Shown: positions 29,382-39,796, counted from the stretch's first letter. The stretch is DNA of 64,000 bases from Rossellomorea vietnamensis (GCF_008180415.1 NZ_VTEI01000003.1:519556-583555); one strand, 5' to 3'. Translations and numbers: made by a program. The notes: generated by a model not told the origin, from the letters alone.

Positions 29382-29738
29382 ATGACGCACTTCCTTTCTC
29401 TATTTCACATTCTATTAAAAGGGTATTCTGGTTATCGCTGCATCTGCTTTTTTTCCCATGGATAGCATAAAAAGCAATCTGGATATTCACAGCAGCAGCT
29501 TTGCGAAAAGAGCCTGATAGAATGAATAAAAGGGCATAATTCACGAATTTGCCTGAAACCATATTATTCATTATAAACAATATGAATGGGTTTATGCTAG
29601 ATTTATGCCATTTTTCTTTTATTTTTTTCCATGTTTCATCATAAGGGAAATCAAGTGTTCACGGTGATAGTATGGGTGGGGAAAAGATAGGGGTTATGAA
29701 AAGGGAATTACCTTTAAAAACTCCGCAGGTTCCGGGCT
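29382..29738. other. Gene-free spacer upstream of rpoE
   Basis: Contains TTTATAAT-like promoter sequence for rpoE near 29575 and a solitary family E end, TTTGCGAAAAGAGCC, ending at 29513, with no clear partner end. Otherwise nothing recognised. Confidence 0.4.
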
Positions 29739-29930
29739 TTAGGGCGTTTCCCCTTTTTCTAGTTCAGTATGACGCTGTTTCATTGCATTAGCGTATATTT
29801 CGCTGAAAGCTTCGTAAAAGAAGTAGAAAGCCAGCAGCAGCAACGGAATTGCTCCCAAAAGGTGTTGATATAAATAAAATGAAAGGCCGCACCCTGCCAA
29901 GAACAGGCCGTATCTAAGCAAATATTTCAC
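29739..29930 (-). CDS. Small membrane protein of unknown function
   Basis: About 63 residues with two hydrophobic segments (YLLRYGLFLAGCGLSFYLY and LLGAIPLLLLAFYFFYEAF) and a charged C-terminus (KQRHTELEKGETP). The GTG at 29930 has AGGGAG 7 nt upstream; an in-frame ATG at 29948 lacks such a site. It is expressed in the same direction as rpoE and icmF but well separated from both. No family recognised. Confidence 0.55.
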   Translation of the reverse strand: MKYLLRYGLFLAGCGLSFYLYQHLLGAIPLLLLAFYFFYEAFSEIYANAMKQRHTELEKGETP

Positions 29931-30046
29931 AATGTCACTCCCTGCCATATGTCCTGTGCTTCAAAACATTACTCTTCTCCTATTATAGTAGAAAATTCCC
30001 CTCCGTAATATTAAATCTGTGTTAAAAAATTGGAATTACTCCGGCA

Positions 30047-30105
30047 CTTTAGTCCTTTAAAGCATAAAGAGGGACAGTCCCTCTTTATGCTTTAAAGGAC
30101 TAAAG
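30047..30105. repeat. Family A palindrome (copy 6, perfect)
   Basis: A perfect 59-bp palindrome: two 29-bp arms around a single A. The left arm begins CTTTAGTCCTTTAAAGCATA and the core is GAGGGACAGTCCCTC. It is the longest intact member and lies between the icmF terminator and the small membrane protein gene. Confidence 0.95.
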
Positions 30106-30122
30106 TTTCCAGATAAGAGGAA

Positions 30123-30156
30123 AACTGATCCAAAGGAGGAATCCTTTGGATCAGTT
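30123..30156 (-). terminator. Terminator of icmF
   Basis: AACTGATCCAAAGGA and TCCTTTGGATCAGTT form a perfect 15-bp stem with a 4-nt loop, followed on the minus strand by TTCCTC. Confidence 0.8.
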
Positions 30157-30168
30157 GGTGATGAGGAA

Positions 30169-33100
30169 TTACATGTTTCTTCTGTATTGGCCGCCCACTT
30201 CGTACAGGGCCCTTGTAATCTGGCCAAGGCTGGCGACTTTGACGGTTTCCATCAGTTCAGCGAAGATATTTCCATCATTGACTGCCGCTTCCTTCAGCTT
30301 CTTCAATGATTCTTCTGTCGTGTCCTGATTGCATCCCTGGAAGCTTCTCAAGTTCGTAATCTGTGTTTCTTTTTCTTCTTTCGTAGCACGCGCAAGTTCC
30401 ATGCTGTCCATCTGATCTTCCGACGGCGGGTTTGGATTGAGGTAAGTGTTCACTCCGACAATCGGAAGTTCGCCGCTGTGTTTTTTCATTTCATAAAACA
30501 TGGACTCTTCCTGTATCTTGCCTCGTTGATATTGCGTCTCCATCGCCCCTAGTACACCGCCGCGGTCGTTGATGCGTTCAAATTCTGTCAGCACCATTTC
30601 CTCCACAAGATCTGTCAGCTCTTCCACAATGAAGGATCCTTGCAGCGGATTTTCATTTTTTGATAATCCGTGCTCTTTCGTGATGATCATCTGGATCGCC
30701 ATAGCCCTGCGGACCGATTCCTCTGTCGGAGTCGTGATCGCTTCGTCATATGCATTCGTATGAAGCGAGTTACAGTTATCCTGCAGAGCCATCAGCGCCT
30801 GCAATGTCGTACGGATATCATTGAAGTCGATTTCCTGTGCATGCAGGGAGCGCCCGGAAGTCTGGATGTGATACTTCAGCTTCTGGCTTCGTTCATTTGC
30901 ACCATACTTATCTCTCATGACGGTCGACCAGATACGGCGTGCCACCCTTCCGATGACAGTATACTCTGGATCAAGTCCATTCGAGAAGAAGAAGGATAGA
31001 TTCGGAGCGAAGTCATTGATATCCATGCCCCTGCTCAAATAGTACTCCACGTACGTGAATCCGTTGGCAAGCGTGAAAGCCAGCTGTGAAATCGGGTTGG
31101 CTCCCGCTTCTGCAATATGGTAGCCCGAAATCGAAACAGAGTAATAGTTTCTTACTTTGTGATCGATGAAGTACTGCTGGATGTCTCCCATCATTCTTAA
31201 AGCGAATTCAGTTGAGAAGATACACGTATTCTGTCCCTGGTCCTCTTTTAAAATATCTGCCTGAACCGTCCCCCGCACTACGTTCAGTGTCGCTTCCTTC
31301 ACCTCTGTGAATTCTTCCAGATTCAGCGTTCTGCCCAGATCTTCTTCCTTCTTTTTCACCTGCTGGTCGATGGCTGTATTCATGAACATGGCCAAAATGA
31401 TCGGCGCAGGGCCATTGATTGTCATCGATACAGAAGTTGAAGGCGCGCATAGGTCGAAGCCATCATACAGCTTCTTCATATCATCCAGTGTACAGATGCT
31501 GACACCGCTTTCCCCGACTTTACCATAAATATCAGGACGGTGATCCGGATCTTCACCATACAGTGTTACCGAGTCAAATGCCGTACTTAAGCGCTTGGCA
31601 TCATCATCTTTGGAGAGATAATGAAAGCGCCGGTTCGTTCTTTCCGGCGTCCCTTCACCGGCGAATTGTCGTTTCGGATCTTCACCTTTGCGCTTGAACG
31701 GGAATACCCCTCCTGTATAAGGAAATGCCCCAGGAACATTTTCTTTATAAACCCAGCCGAGGATTTCACCAAGGTCCTTATATTTTGGAAGAGCAACCTT
31801 TGGAATATCCAGCCCCGAAAGGCTCTTTGTCTTCAATTCAGTGATGATTTCTTTATCCCTGATTTTGGTTATATACTGGTCTGCACCATATTTCTCTTTG
31901 AATTCTTCCCAGCCATCAAGGATCCTTTTGGATTCAGCAGTCAGCTTCTCTTCCACATTTTTTCTAAGGTTTTCAAGGGAAGTCAGCACTTCTTCATCTG
32001 CTTCCTGCTCCTTCACTGCTTCAATTGCTCCTTGAAGCTGGAACATTTTGCGTGCGAAGCCAACCTGCTCTTCCGCTTTTCTATGATAATTTCTCACCGT
32101 TTCGGAGATCTCTCTCAAGTAATAACGGCGGTTATTCGGAATGATGACATTTTGCTTTTCAACATCGACATCTTTTGAAAATGGCGTTGACCACTCCAAG
32201 CCTAGTTTACTGTTGATTTTATCAACCAGTGCGGCGAATAACGCGTTTGTGCCTGGATCATTGAACTGGCTGGCAATTGTTCCGTACACCGGCATTGCAT
32301 CCAGATCCTTGTCAAACAGCATGTGGCTGCGCTGATACTGCTTCTGCACTTGTCTTCTTGCATCCTCTGAACCTTTGCGTTCAAACTTATTGATGACAAT
32401 CAAATCGGCAAAATCAATCATATCGATTTTTTCCAGCTGTGAAGGGGCACCGAATTCGCTTGTCATGACATACATGGACAGGTCACAGATTTCCGCGATT
32501 TCCGCATCCCCCTGCCCGATACCGGATGTCTCGACAATTACAAGATCATAGCCTGCCGCTTTCACGACGTTGATAGAATCCTTGATCGCCAAGGAAAGCT
32601 CTGTCTTCGATCCGCGTGTCGCCAAACTCCTCATGAATACACGTTTATTGAAGATGGCATTCATACGGATACGGTCGCCAAGAAGGGCTCCGCCTGTTTT
32701 TTGCTTTGTCGGATCGATAGAAAGAATCGCAACCTTTTTCTCCGGAATTTCATTCAAGAAGCGGCGGATCAATTCATCTGTAAGTGAACTTTTCCCCGCG
32801 CCCCCTGTCCCTGTAATCCCAACAACAGGAACGGATGCTGCCAGCGACTTCACTTCACTGAGTACGGATTGGGCCGTCGCAGCTGCTTCTTCATTGGAAT
32901 TGATCTGGTATTCTGCCAATGAAATCAGCTTTGAAACGGTATTGATATCTCCCGCCTGCAATTTTTCCAGCTGCTCACCAACAGAAGAAGTGACCGTTGG
33001 AAAATCACACTCTTCAATCATTCCGTTGATCATCCCTTGAAGGCCTTTGGTCCTTCCGTCTTCAGGAGAGAAGATCCTCGCAATTCCATAAGCATGAAGC

Positions 33101-33435
33101 TCCTTAATTTCCCGCGGGATGATGACACCGCCTCCTCCTCCATAAATCCGGATGTGTGAAGCGCCTCTTTCCTGTAATAGATCGTACATATATTTGAAGT
33201 ATTCAACATGGCCGCCCTGATAAGAAGAAATCGCAATCCCTTGGACATCTTCCTGGATCGCCGCATTGACCACCTCTTCCACGGAACGGTTATGACCAAG
33301 GTGAATCACCTCTGCCCCGCTCGCCTGAATGATTCTTCTCATGATATTGATGGATGCGTCATGCCCGTCGAACAAACTGGATGCCGTAACGAAACGGACA
33401 TGATGCTTTGGTTTATAAATTTCAACAGTGCTCAT
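30169..33435 (-). CDS. icmF: Fused isobutyryl-CoA mutase IcmF
   Basis: A cobalamin-dependent acyl-CoA mutase (isobutyryl-/butyryl-CoA, often also isovaleryl-/pivalyl-CoA) fused to its G-protein chaperone. 1088 residues: B12-binding domain (about 10-145) with DGH at 23-25 supplying the axial His, MeaB-like GTPase (about 200-480) with P-loop [12 protein letters not shown] (206-217), then the mutase TIM-barrel (about 560-1088). GGGGGAG precedes the ATG. It was probably one unit with the TetR gene upstream until a MITE entered between them. It makes branched-chain products available to the beta-oxidation genes nearby. Confidence 0.96.
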   Translation of the reverse strand: MSTVEIYKPKHHVRFVTASSLFDGHDASINIMRRIIQASGAEVIHLGHNRSVEEVVNAAIQEDVQGIAISSYQGGHVEYFKYMYDLLQERGASHIRIYGGGGGVIIPREIKELHAYGIARIFSPEDGRTKGLQGMINGMIEECDFPTVTSSVGEQLEKLQAGDINTVSKLISLAEYQINSNEEAAATAQSVLSEVKSLAASVPVVGITGTGGAGKSSLTDELIRRFLNEIPEKKVAILSIDPTKQKTGGALLGDRIRMNAIFNKRVFMRSLATRGSKTELSLAIKDSINVVKAAGYDLVIVETSGIGQGDAEIAEICDLSMYVMTSEFGAPSQLEKIDMIDFADLIVINKFERKGSEDARRQVQKQYQRSHMLFDKDLDAMPVYGTIASQFNDPGTNALFAALVDKINSKLGLEWSTPFSKDVDVEKQNVIIPNNRRYYLREISETVRNYHRKAEEQVGFARKMFQLQGAIEAVKEQEADEEVLTSLENLRKNVEEKLTAESKRILDGWEEFKEKYGADQYITKIRDKEIITELKTKSLSGLDIPKVALPKYKDLGEILGWVYKENVPGAFPYTGGVFPFKRKGEDPKRQFAGEGTPERTNRRFHYLSKDDDAKRLSTAFDSVTLYGEDPDHRPDIYGKVGESGVSICTLDDMKKLYDGFDLCAPSTSVSMTINGPAPIILAMFMNTAIDQQVKKKEEDLGRTLNLEEFTEVKEATLNVVRGTVQADILKEDQGQNTCIFSTEFALRMMGDIQQYFIDHKVRNYYSVSISGYHIAEAGANPISQLAFTLANGFTYVEYYLSRGMDINDFAPNLSFFFSNGLDPEYTVIGRVARRIWSTVMRDKYGANERSQKLKYHIQTSGRSLHAQEIDFNDIRTTLQALMALQDNCNSLHTNAYDEAITTPTEESVRRAMAIQMIITKEHGLSKNENPLQGSFIVEELTDLVEEMVLTEFERINDRGGVLGAMETQYQRGKIQEESMFYEMKKHSGELPIVGVNTYLNPNPPSEDQMDSMELARATKEEKETQITNLRSFQGCNQDTTEESLKKLKEAAVNDGNIFAELMETVKVASLGQITRALYEVGGQYRRNM

Positions 33436-33465
33436 AGTTCTCCCCCTGTTCGCATACTAGTCTAA

Positions 33466-33638
33466 GGCTATTTTCGCAGGAATTGTTGCTTTCGGATATC
33501 ACCGTATACTAAGGTTTCTCCCTAATCGGAGTGAGTAGCTCTTTTCTTTCTTGCTTACTAGGATATTTCAGGTGAATTATGGTGTTATCCTACCTGCCAA
33601 TTTCAAATTGAAAAGCACCAAAGTTTACGAAAAGAGCC
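33466..33638. mobile_element. MITE-like element, family E (copy 1) with 8-bp target duplication
   Basis: A 173-bp element with ends GGCTATTTTCG and CGAAAAGAGCC, flanked by perfect direct repeats TAGTCTAA (33458-33465 and 33639-33646). Interior sequence ATTGTTGCTTT, GATATC, TACTAAGG and AGCTCTTTTCTTT is shared with 54280-54445. It encodes no protein. The right end abuts the TetR stop codon. Ends and 8-bp duplication are compatible with the ISL3 group, an inference. Confidence 0.8.
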
Positions 33639-34267
33639 TAGTCTAAAAAGCCGTTAATTCCCGAAAACAGCAGATCAGTCTGAAGCTCGATATACTTTTC
33701 CAATGAATATTTTTTCTGAAGCGCCCAGCGGCGGAATCCCCACATCTGCCCCTGGACGAAAATATTCTGTGCCAGCATGTGAATCCTGTCTTCATCCAGT
33801 GCCAGCTCGCCATTTTCACAGCATTTTTTGATCAGGGCCTCAAACATCCCGACCATTTCAAGCTCTTTTTGCAGGACATACGGAAGGGCGTCCTTAGACA
33901 GTGATTTAGCCTCCTGGTACATGACCAGCACTTCATCCTGCAGACTGTCCATGACCCGGAAATAGTGATCGATGCCAAGCTTCAGGCTGACAAGCGTCCC
34001 CTGATCTGTATCCATTCCCTGCAGCTGTAACCGAACCTGCTCGTAAATGCTGTCACAAACCAGGTAAAGGACGTCTTCCTTGGTCCTGATATATTCGTAC
34101 AGTGTGCCGATGCTGAACCCGGCTGCTTTGGCAATCTCTCTGGTTGTTGTTCGGTGAAACCCCTTTAATTTAAAAAGCGAGACTGCTCCGCGGATCATTT
34201 CGTCCCGCCTTTTTTCGACAAGCCGTTCATCTTTGACAGAAGCATGAACTTCCCTCTTCTTATTCAC
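33638..34267 (-). CDS. TetR/AcrR-family regulator, probably of acyl-CoA degradation
   Basis: 209 residues with an N-terminal helix-turn-helix (GFHRTTTREIAKAAGFSIGT, about 36-55, then LYEYIRTKEDVLY) and a large ligand domain rich in aromatic residues (GQMWGFRRWALQKKYS). It starts with GTG behind AAAGGCGG. Its position between icmF and acyl-CoA dehydrogenase genes suggests a FadR- or PaaR-like regulator responding to acyl-CoA. Candidate operators lie before ywjF and the thiolase gene. Its stop codon is now formed at the junction with the MITE. Confidence 0.85.
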   Translation of the reverse strand: MNKKREVHASVKDERLVEKRRDEMIRGAVSLFKLKGFHRTTTREIAKAAGFSIGTLYEYIRTKEDVLYLVCDSIYEQVRLQLQGMDTDQGTLVSLKLGIDHYFRVMDSLQDEVLVMYQEAKSLSKDALPYVLQKELEMVGMFEALIKKCCENGELALDEDRIHMLAQNIFVQGQMWGFRRWALQKKYSLEKYIELQTDLLFSGINGFLD

Positions 34268-34312
34268 ATTAACCGACCGCCTTTATTTGACCACCTTTTC
34301 TCCCTTAATACC

Positions 34313-34430
34313 AAAAGTGGAAGCGCCTTGATCAGCCCCGACAGGCAAATGTTCCTGAGAGAAAAAAAGGCGGTTTTCCTTTTATTCTCTCAGGGTTATT
34401 TGACCCGGAGGGGCTAGGCGCTGGAACTAG
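34313..34430 (+). repeat. Family B structured element (B1)
   Basis: AAGCGCCTTGATCAGCCCCG at the left and GGGGCTAGGCGCT at the right form the outer stems. The inner stem is CTGAGAGAA/TTCTCTCAG. It fills most of the spacer between the TetR gene and the first acyl-CoA dehydrogenase. Confidence 0.85.
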
Positions 34431-34552
34431 ACGTCACATTTTTTCCCGTTAGATTCCACACCTTCCACTCCAATTAACACATATTAATAAAAAGTTGAAA
34501 AATTTTCATTGGCACCTATAGAAAACGTCCAACATCTTGCAAATTAAAGAAA

Positions 34553-35692
34553 TTATTTCGTCACCATACGGGAAATGACTAGACGCTGGATTTCTTGGGT
34601 TCCTTCATAAATCTGCGTAATTTTCGCATCGCGCATATAACGCTCAACTGGGTAATCCTTTGTATAGCCGTAGCCTCCGAAAATCTGAACTGCTTCTGTT
34701 GTCACCTTCATAGCCGTATCTCCGGCCATCAACTTGGACATCGCAGATTCTTTTCCATAAGGAAGTCCTTCTGACTCAAGCCATGCTGCCTGGTATGTCA
34801 GTAAGCGGGAAGCTTCGATGCCTGTTGCCATATCCGCGATTTTGAATGAGATTCCCTGATTTGCTGCAATCGGCTTTCCGAACTGTTCACGTTCTTTGGC
34901 ATAGGCGATGGAAGCATCAAGTGCACCCTGCGCGATTCCGACTGCCTGGGCTGCGATTCCGTTACGCCCTCCATCAAGCGTCATCATAGCAATTTTGAAG
35001 CCCTCTCCTTCCTGTCCTAAGAGGTTTTCTTTTGGCACGCGGCAGTTATCGAACACAATTTCCGTTGTTGGTGAAGAACGGATTCCGAGTTTCTTTTCTT
35101 TCTTGCCTACTGAGAAACCTTCAAAGCCGCTTTCAACAATGAACGCTGATGTTCCTCTTTGTTTTTGAGAAGGATCCGTCAATGCAAATACCACATAAAT
35201 ATCAGCGATACCTCCATTAGTAATGAAGATTTTTGATCCGTTTAAAATATAATCGTCACCGTCAAGCTTGGCAGTCGTTTTCATTCCTCCTGCATCGGAT
35301 CCTGAAGCTGGTTCAGTCAGACCGTAGCCGCCGATTTTTTCACCCTGCGCCATGGGTTTAAGGTACTTCTGCTTCTGCTCCTCATTACCGAATTTAAAGA
35401 TCGGCCACCCAGCCAAGGAAGTATGAGCTGATAATGTTACGCCTGTAGAAGCACATACTCTTGAAAGCTCCTCAACCGCGATGCAATAAGCAAGGTAGTC
35501 ACTGCCGATTCCACCGTACTCTTCCGGCCAGGGAATCCCTGTCAGACCAAGCTCCGCCATCTTATCGAAAAGCTCTCTGTCAAAGCGCTCCTCCTCGTCA
35601 CGTTCTGCAGCAGTCGGTTCCACTTCATTCTTTGCGAAGTCACGCACCATTTTGCGGATCATTTCATGTTCTTCTGATAGTTTGAAATTCAT
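34553..35692 (-). CDS. Acyl-CoA dehydrogenase
   Basis: FAD-dependent alpha,beta-dehydrogenation of acyl-CoA. 379 residues, standard length: N-terminal helical domain, beta domain with [14 protein letters not shown] (about 123-136) and [11 protein letters not shown], and C-terminal helical domain ending [17 protein letters not shown], where the Glu of YEGT is the probable catalytic base. It is 93 nt behind the second dehydrogenase gene and probably in one operon with the genes up to 39644. Substrate chain length cannot be read from sequence. Confidence 0.95.
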   Translation of the reverse strand: MNFKLSEEHEMIRKMVRDFAKNEVEPTAAERDEEERFDRELFDKMAELGLTGIPWPEEYGGIGSDYLAYCIAVEELSRVCASTGVTLSAHTSLAGWPIFKFGNEEQKQKYLKPMAQGEKIGGYGLTEPASGSDAGGMKTTAKLDGDDYILNGSKIFITNGGIADIYVVFALTDPSQKQRGTSAFIVESGFEGFSVGKKEKKLGIRSSPTTEIVFDNCRVPKENLLGQEGEGFKIAMMTLDGGRNGIAAQAVGIAQGALDASIAYAKEREQFGKPIAANQGISFKIADMATGIEASRLLTYQAAWLESEGLPYGKESAMSKLMAGDTAMKVTTEAVQIFGGYGYTKDYPVERYMRDAKITQIYEGTQEIQRLVISRMVTK

Positions 35693-35785
35693 TTCTCTTC
35701 CCCCGTTTGTCTGATTATTAGGTAGTAGTTCTAGTTTTGGAGCTTAGACAGCCTCTTTTAGTGCTTTAGTGTGTTAATGTGCTAT

Positions 35786-36922
35786 TTATTTCAAGAGATG
35801 TTTGCTGATGACGACTCGTTGGATTTCGCTTGTTCCCTCGTAGATTTCAGTTACTTTGGCATCACGGAAAAGTCGTTCTACCGGATACTCTTCTGTGTAG
35901 CCGTATCCGCCGTACACCTGGATCGCTTCGGTTGTTACATCTACAGCTGCTTTAGAGGCGAAAAGCTTTGCGACCGATGCTTCTCTTCCGCAGTTCAAAC
36001 CTTCACTTCTCATATTGGCCGCCCGGTAGACCAGCAGTTTGGCCGCTTCCACGCTCGTTGCCATGTCTGCAAGCTTAAACCCGATTCCCTGCTGGGCTGC
36101 AATCGGTTTTCCAAATTGAACTCGTTCTTTCGCATAGGAGGTTGAATGCTCCAGGGCTGCCTCAGCGATTCCTAACGCTTGTGCAGCGATGCCGATACGG
36201 CCGACATCCAGGTTGGCCATCGCAATCTTGAACCCTTTCCCTTCTTCTCCTAAAAGGTTTTCCGCCGGAACTTTCATATCTTCAAACGTAAGCTGCACTG
36301 TTCTGGAACCGTGGAGCCCCATCTTTTTTTCATCTTTTCCGATGATGAGTCCAGGTGTATCTTTTTCAACAATAAACGCTGAAACCCCGCGCCCGCCTTT
36401 ATCCGGATCAGTCGAAGCAAAGACTATGTATACATCCGCCTCGCCTCCGTTTGTGATAAAAACCTTAGAGCCATTGATCACATAATGATCGTCTTTTTTC
36501 ACCGCCCGTGATTTCAGGCTTCCCGCATCAGACCCCGCACTCGGTTCTGTCAGGCAGAAAGCTCCGAGGTACTCTCCGGATGCCAGCTTTGTCACATACT
36601 TCTGTTTTTGCTCCTCGGTCCCGAAGTAAAGGATCGGGTTGGTTCCGACCGATGTATGCACTGACAGGATGACCCCGACCGTTGCACTTACCTTCGACAA
36701 TTCATGGATGGCACTGATATACGAAGTGAAATCCATTTCAGATCCGCCGTATTTCTCAGGAATCGTTATTCCCATCAAGCCGAGGTCGGCCATTTTTTTG
36801 AGAATCTCCCTGGGAAACTCTCCCGCTTCCATTCTTTCAACAAACGGTGCGATTTCTGTCTGCGCGAAATCGCGGACCATCTTTCTCATCATTTGCTGTT
36901 CTTCTGTGAACCGTAAATCCAT
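35786..36922 (-). CDS. Acyl-CoA dehydrogenase (short-chain/butyryl-type)
   Basis: 378 residues, paralogue of the neighbouring dehydrogenase. The sequence FCLTEPSAGSDAGS (about 122-135) and the C-terminal EIYEGTSEIQRVVISKHLL fit the butyryl/short-branched-chain group (Bcd/MmgC-like). The catalytic Glu lies in YEGT. Electrons would go through ETF, not encoded here, to the membrane Fe-S oxidoreductase encoded upstream at 39900. Confidence 0.94.
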   Translation of the reverse strand: MDLRFTEEQQMMRKMVRDFAQTEIAPFVERMEAGEFPREILKKMADLGLMGITIPEKYGGSEMDFTSYISAIHELSKVSATVGVILSVHTSVGTNPILYFGTEEQKQKYVTKLASGEYLGAFCLTEPSAGSDAGSLKSRAVKKDDHYVINGSKVFITNGGEADVYIVFASTDPDKGGRGVSAFIVEKDTPGLIIGKDEKKMGLHGSRTVQLTFEDMKVPAENLLGEEGKGFKIAMANLDVGRIGIAAQALGIAEAALEHSTSYAKERVQFGKPIAAQQGIGFKLADMATSVEAAKLLVYRAANMRSEGLNCGREASVAKLFASKAAVDVTTEAIQVYGGYGYTEEYPVERLFRDAKVTEIYEGTSEIQRVVISKHLLK

Positions 36923-37158
36923 TCTGTTTTCCTCCCCGATGTTTGTACAAGTGGTGCCGGGTTTTTAGTCCGGCTTTTTTTGGCTCTGTTAGTTAATATT
37001 GTTGTTATTAGATGTTTTGGTTTCATACCAATTAAGAACCAAAAGAATGGGAGTTAATCAATTTGCTGGTCCCCAATTAATGCTATTGTGAATCTACCCA
37101 GTGTTTGTATAGAAAAATTGATTCTTCCAATTTACAATGGATTCTCATTTCCTCCAGA

Positions 37159-37288
37159 TATGTTGACTGGAGCGGAGGGTGTTCGACCTCCTGCGGGACT
37201 AGCGGGACAGGTGAGACCCCGGAAGCGAAGCTGAGGAGGCTCAGCGCCCGCCCCGCGGAGTCGTACACCCGGAGTGGAAGTCAACATA
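37159..37288. repeat. Complete family F GC-rich element
   Basis: 130 bp bounded by perfect 10-bp inverted repeats TATGTTGACT and AGTCAACATA. The GC-rich inside includes CCGCGGAGTCGTACACCC and GAGGAGGCTCAGCGCCCG. The same type is common in Bacillaceae spacers, as I recall. Partial copies are near 21335, 28537 and 42206. It lies in the spacer 36923-37394 between a dehydrogenase gene and mmgB, which holds no gene. Confidence 0.75.
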
Positions 37289-37394
37289 CCCTTTGAAAAA
37301 CAACAACACTCTTTAACAGAGCCTTTTTTTTAAAAAAACCTGTTTAGTATTCATTACTGCTATATAAGGTAGCCAAAGCCTTCAATTCCAAAAG

Positions 37395-38246
37395 TTACTT
37401 GTAACTGTAGAAGCCTCTGCCTGTCTTCCTGCCAAGCCAGCCTGCTTTTACATACTTGCGGAGCAGCGGACACGGACGGTATTTATCATCGCCGAACCCT
37501 TCATGCAGGGTTTCCATGATGTAGAGGCAAGTATCAAGGCCGATGAAATCTGCCAGTGTGATCGGTCCCATTGGGTGATTCATCCCAAGCTTCATCACTT
37601 CATCGATGGCCTCTTTCGTAGCGACCCCTTCATAAAGTGTGTAAATTGCTTCATTGATCATCGGCATTAATACCCGGTTAGAAACAAATCCAGGGAAATC
37701 TTCCACTTCGACGCCGACTTTATTCAATGTTTTCGTCATTTCCTCGATCTCTTGATATACTTCATCCGTTGTAGCAAGGCCGCGGATGATCTCCACCAAC
37801 TTCATCACAGGTACCGGATTCATGAAATGCATTCCGATTACTTTTTGCGGTCTGCTTGTCGCGGCTGCCACCTCCGTTATGGGAAGTGATGAAGTGTTAG
37901 TCGCCAGGATGGCATGTTCAGGAGCAATTTCATCGAGCTGTTTAAAAATCTTTGTCTTGATTTCCATGTTTTCAACAGCGGCTTCTATTACAAGGTCGAC
38001 ATCGCCTGCGTCATTAAGATCGGTTGACTGAGTAAGATTCGCCAGCACCTTATCTTTCTCTTCTTCTGTCATTCTTCCTTTTTCTACAGAACGGGAAAGG
38101 TTCTTCGTGATGACACCCATCCCTCTTTGTACTAACTCCTCTTTCAAGTCGTTCAGTTTTACTTTGAATCCAGCCTGGGCACAGACTTGGGCGATTCCAG
38201 AGCCCATTTGTCCCGCTCCCACTACCATTACTTTTTTGATACTCAT
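37395..38246 (-). CDS. 3-hydroxybutyryl-CoA dehydrogenase (MmgB-like)
   Basis: NAD(P)-dependent oxidation of 3-hydroxyacyl-CoA. 283 residues: Rossmann motif [10 protein letters not shown] (about 10-19), catalytic [14 protein letters not shown] (about 139-152), and a C-terminal helical domain containing [15 protein letters not shown]. Length matches the single-function short-chain enzyme. It lies between thiolase and dehydrogenase genes, resembling the mmgABC order of B. subtilis, which is elsewhere in that genome. Confidence 0.95.
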   Translation of the reverse strand: MSIKKVMVVGAGQMGSGIAQVCAQAGFKVKLNDLKEELVQRGMGVITKNLSRSVEKGRMTEEEKDKVLANLTQSTDLNDAGDVDLVIEAAVENMEIKTKIFKQLDEIAPEHAILATNTSSLPITEVAAATSRPQKVIGMHFMNPVPVMKLVEIIRGLATTDEVYQEIEEMTKTLNKVGVEVEDFPGFVSNRVLMPMINEAIYTLYEGVATKEAIDEVMKLGMNHPMGPITLADFIGLDTCLYIMETLHEGFGDDKYRPCPLLRKYVKAGWLGRKTGRGFYSYK

Positions 38247-38294
38247 GTATTTGTTCTCCCCTTTGTTTGGAACTTGAGTGGTGATTTTGTTGTT

Positions 38295-38406
38295 TGTGTC
38301 AGCGGTTTTGAATGTTTATCGGCGATTACAGGCTGTTTATCGGCGTTTTTTTATTTTTATCGGCGAAAATCAGACAGTTATCGGCGATTTTTAGAATTTA
38401 TCGGCC
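38295..38406. repeat. Family D array: TATCGGCGA motif every 20-21 bp
   Basis: TTTATCGGCG begins at 38315, 38336 and 38356, GTTATCGGCG at 38377, and TTTATCGGCC at 38397: steps of 21, 20, 21 and 20. A decayed unit GTGTCAGCGG precedes at about 38295. The bases between motifs are unrelated to each other. It fills the spacer between the thiolase gene and mmgB. Confidence 0.8.
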
Positions 38407-38456
38407 AAGCGACATAATCCGACACCGACATCGCCCTATCCAGCACACCGCTATGC

Positions 38457-39644
38457 CTACTTCTTCGGCACCTCGATCATGATGGCATCTCCTTGGCCGC
38501 CGCCGGAGCAGATGGAAGCAATCCCGATTCCGCCTCCGCGTCTCTTCAGTTCGTAGGCAAGTGTCAAAATGATCCGGGCACCACTGGCTCCGATTGGGTG
38601 GCCGATAGCAACGGCACCTCCGTTGACATTCACTTTATTTTCATCAAGGTTGGCGATTTTACCGCTTGTTAAGGCAACTGCGGCAAATGCTTCATTTATC
38701 TCGAATAAATCAATTTCTTCAAGTTGTTTTCCTGTCTTTTTCAATAATTCATTGATGACTAATCCTGGAGTCTGCGGGAAATCTTCCGCTTCCAATGCTA
38801 TAGCCGTATGGCCGAGGATGTAAGCTAACGGTTCCTTTCCTTCTTTAGAGGCACGTTCTTCACTCATCAGGACCATAGCGGCAGCTCCATCATTTACTCC
38901 TGGTGCATTGCCGGCTGTAATCGTTCCATCTGAGCCAAAAACAGGGGACAGTTTGGATAGTTTTTCTGTAGATGTGTCTTTTCGTGGTGCTTCGTCCTGG
39001 CTTATCGTAACTGGCTCACCCTTGCGCTGAGGCACTTCAACTGAAATTATTTCTTCGGAAAGCCTTCCCTCATCAGCAGCCTTTACTGCAAATTCGTGGC
39101 TTCGCTTAGCCCAGCGGTCCTGTTCTTCACGGGAAATATCAAACTCTTTTGCCGTGCTGTTTCCGTATGTGCCCATGTGAACCTTATTGAAACTGCAAGT
39201 CAGTCCGTCATGCACCATCAAATCTTTCACTTGTGAATCACCCATGCGCATTCCCCAGCGCGCTTTCGGTAAAATGTAAGGAGCATTGGACATGGATTCC
39301 ATTCCTCCGGCTACAATCACTTCACCATCCCCAGCACGGATGATTTGATCAGCCATTGTCACACTTCTCATGCCGGAAGCACATACTTTATTGATCGTTT
39401 CGGTCCGTACATTCCAAGGAAGATCTGCATGGCGTGCAGCCTGGCGGGAAGGGAGCTGTCCTTGTCCGCCTTGAAGAACCGACCCAAGAATGAGCTCTTC
39501 TACTTCGCTTCCTTCGACACCAGCTCTTTTCAACGCTTCTTTTATCGCAAATCCTCCCAGCTCAGATGCTGTAAAAGAACTCAAACTTCCACCAAACTTA
39601 CCAAAAGGTGTACGAGCACCATCAAGAATGACTGTTTTCCCCAT
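38457..39644 (-). CDS. Acetyl-CoA acetyltransferase (thiolase, MmgA-like)
   Basis: Thiolytic cleavage of 3-ketoacyl-CoA or acetoacetyl-CoA formation. 395 residues. The nucleophile Cys lies in [11 protein letters not shown] (about 85-95), the active-site His in [11 protein letters not shown], and the second Cys in CSGGGQGDA. It is the first gene of the mmgA-mmgB-dehydrogenase group and has a candidate TetR operator at 39710-39727. Confidence 0.95.
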   Translation of the reverse strand: MGKTVILDGARTPFGKFGGSLSSFTASELGGFAIKEALKRAGVEGSEVEELILGSVLQGGQGQLPSRQAARHADLPWNVRTETINKVCASGMRSVTMADQIIRAGDGEVIVAGGMESMSNAPYILPKARWGMRMGDSQVKDLMVHDGLTCSFNKVHMGTYGNSTAKEFDISREEQDRWAKRSHEFAVKAADEGRLSEEIISVEVPQRKGEPVTISQDEAPRKDTSTEKLSKLSPVFGSDGTITAGNAPGVNDGAAAMVLMSEERASKEGKEPLAYILGHTAIALEAEDFPQTPGLVINELLKKTGKQLEEIDLFEINEAFAAVALTSGKIANLDENKVNVNGGAVAIGHPIGASGARIILTLAYELKRRGGGIGIASICSGGGQGDAIMIEVPKK

Positions 39645-39709
39645 TTCTATCTCTCCTTTTCTATCAATCTATAATTTTCTCACAATTGATACCGCTTACA
39701 AAAATTTCG

Positions 39710-39727
39710 ACTGAACGCTCGCTCAAG
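39710..39727 (-). promoter_or_regulatory. Candidate TetR operator upstream of the thiolase gene
   Basis: ACTGAACGCTCGCTCAAG, an imperfect 18-bp palindrome resembling the perfect ACTGAATGAGCATTCAGT upstream of ywjF. It lies 65-85 nt before the thiolase ATG. Shared plan: ACTGAAYG-N2-CRNTCA. Confidence 0.4.
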
Positions 39728-39737
39728 GCCAGCAAGT

Positions 39738-39796
39738 AAAGAAAGGGCCTGGCAGCCATAACATCGAATCGATACTATCCGGGACCAGACCCTTTT
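39738..39796 (-). terminator. Terminator of ywjF
   Basis: On the minus strand AAAGGGTCTGG pairs with CCAGGCCCTTT across about 30 nt, followed by CTTTACTT. It lies about 105 nt past the ywjF stop codon. Confidence 0.5.

Noticed and set aside
38315..38406. CRISPR array
   Set aside because: The repeated motif is only about 10 bp with 10-11 bp between, far below CRISPR repeat and spacer sizes, and no cas genes are present.
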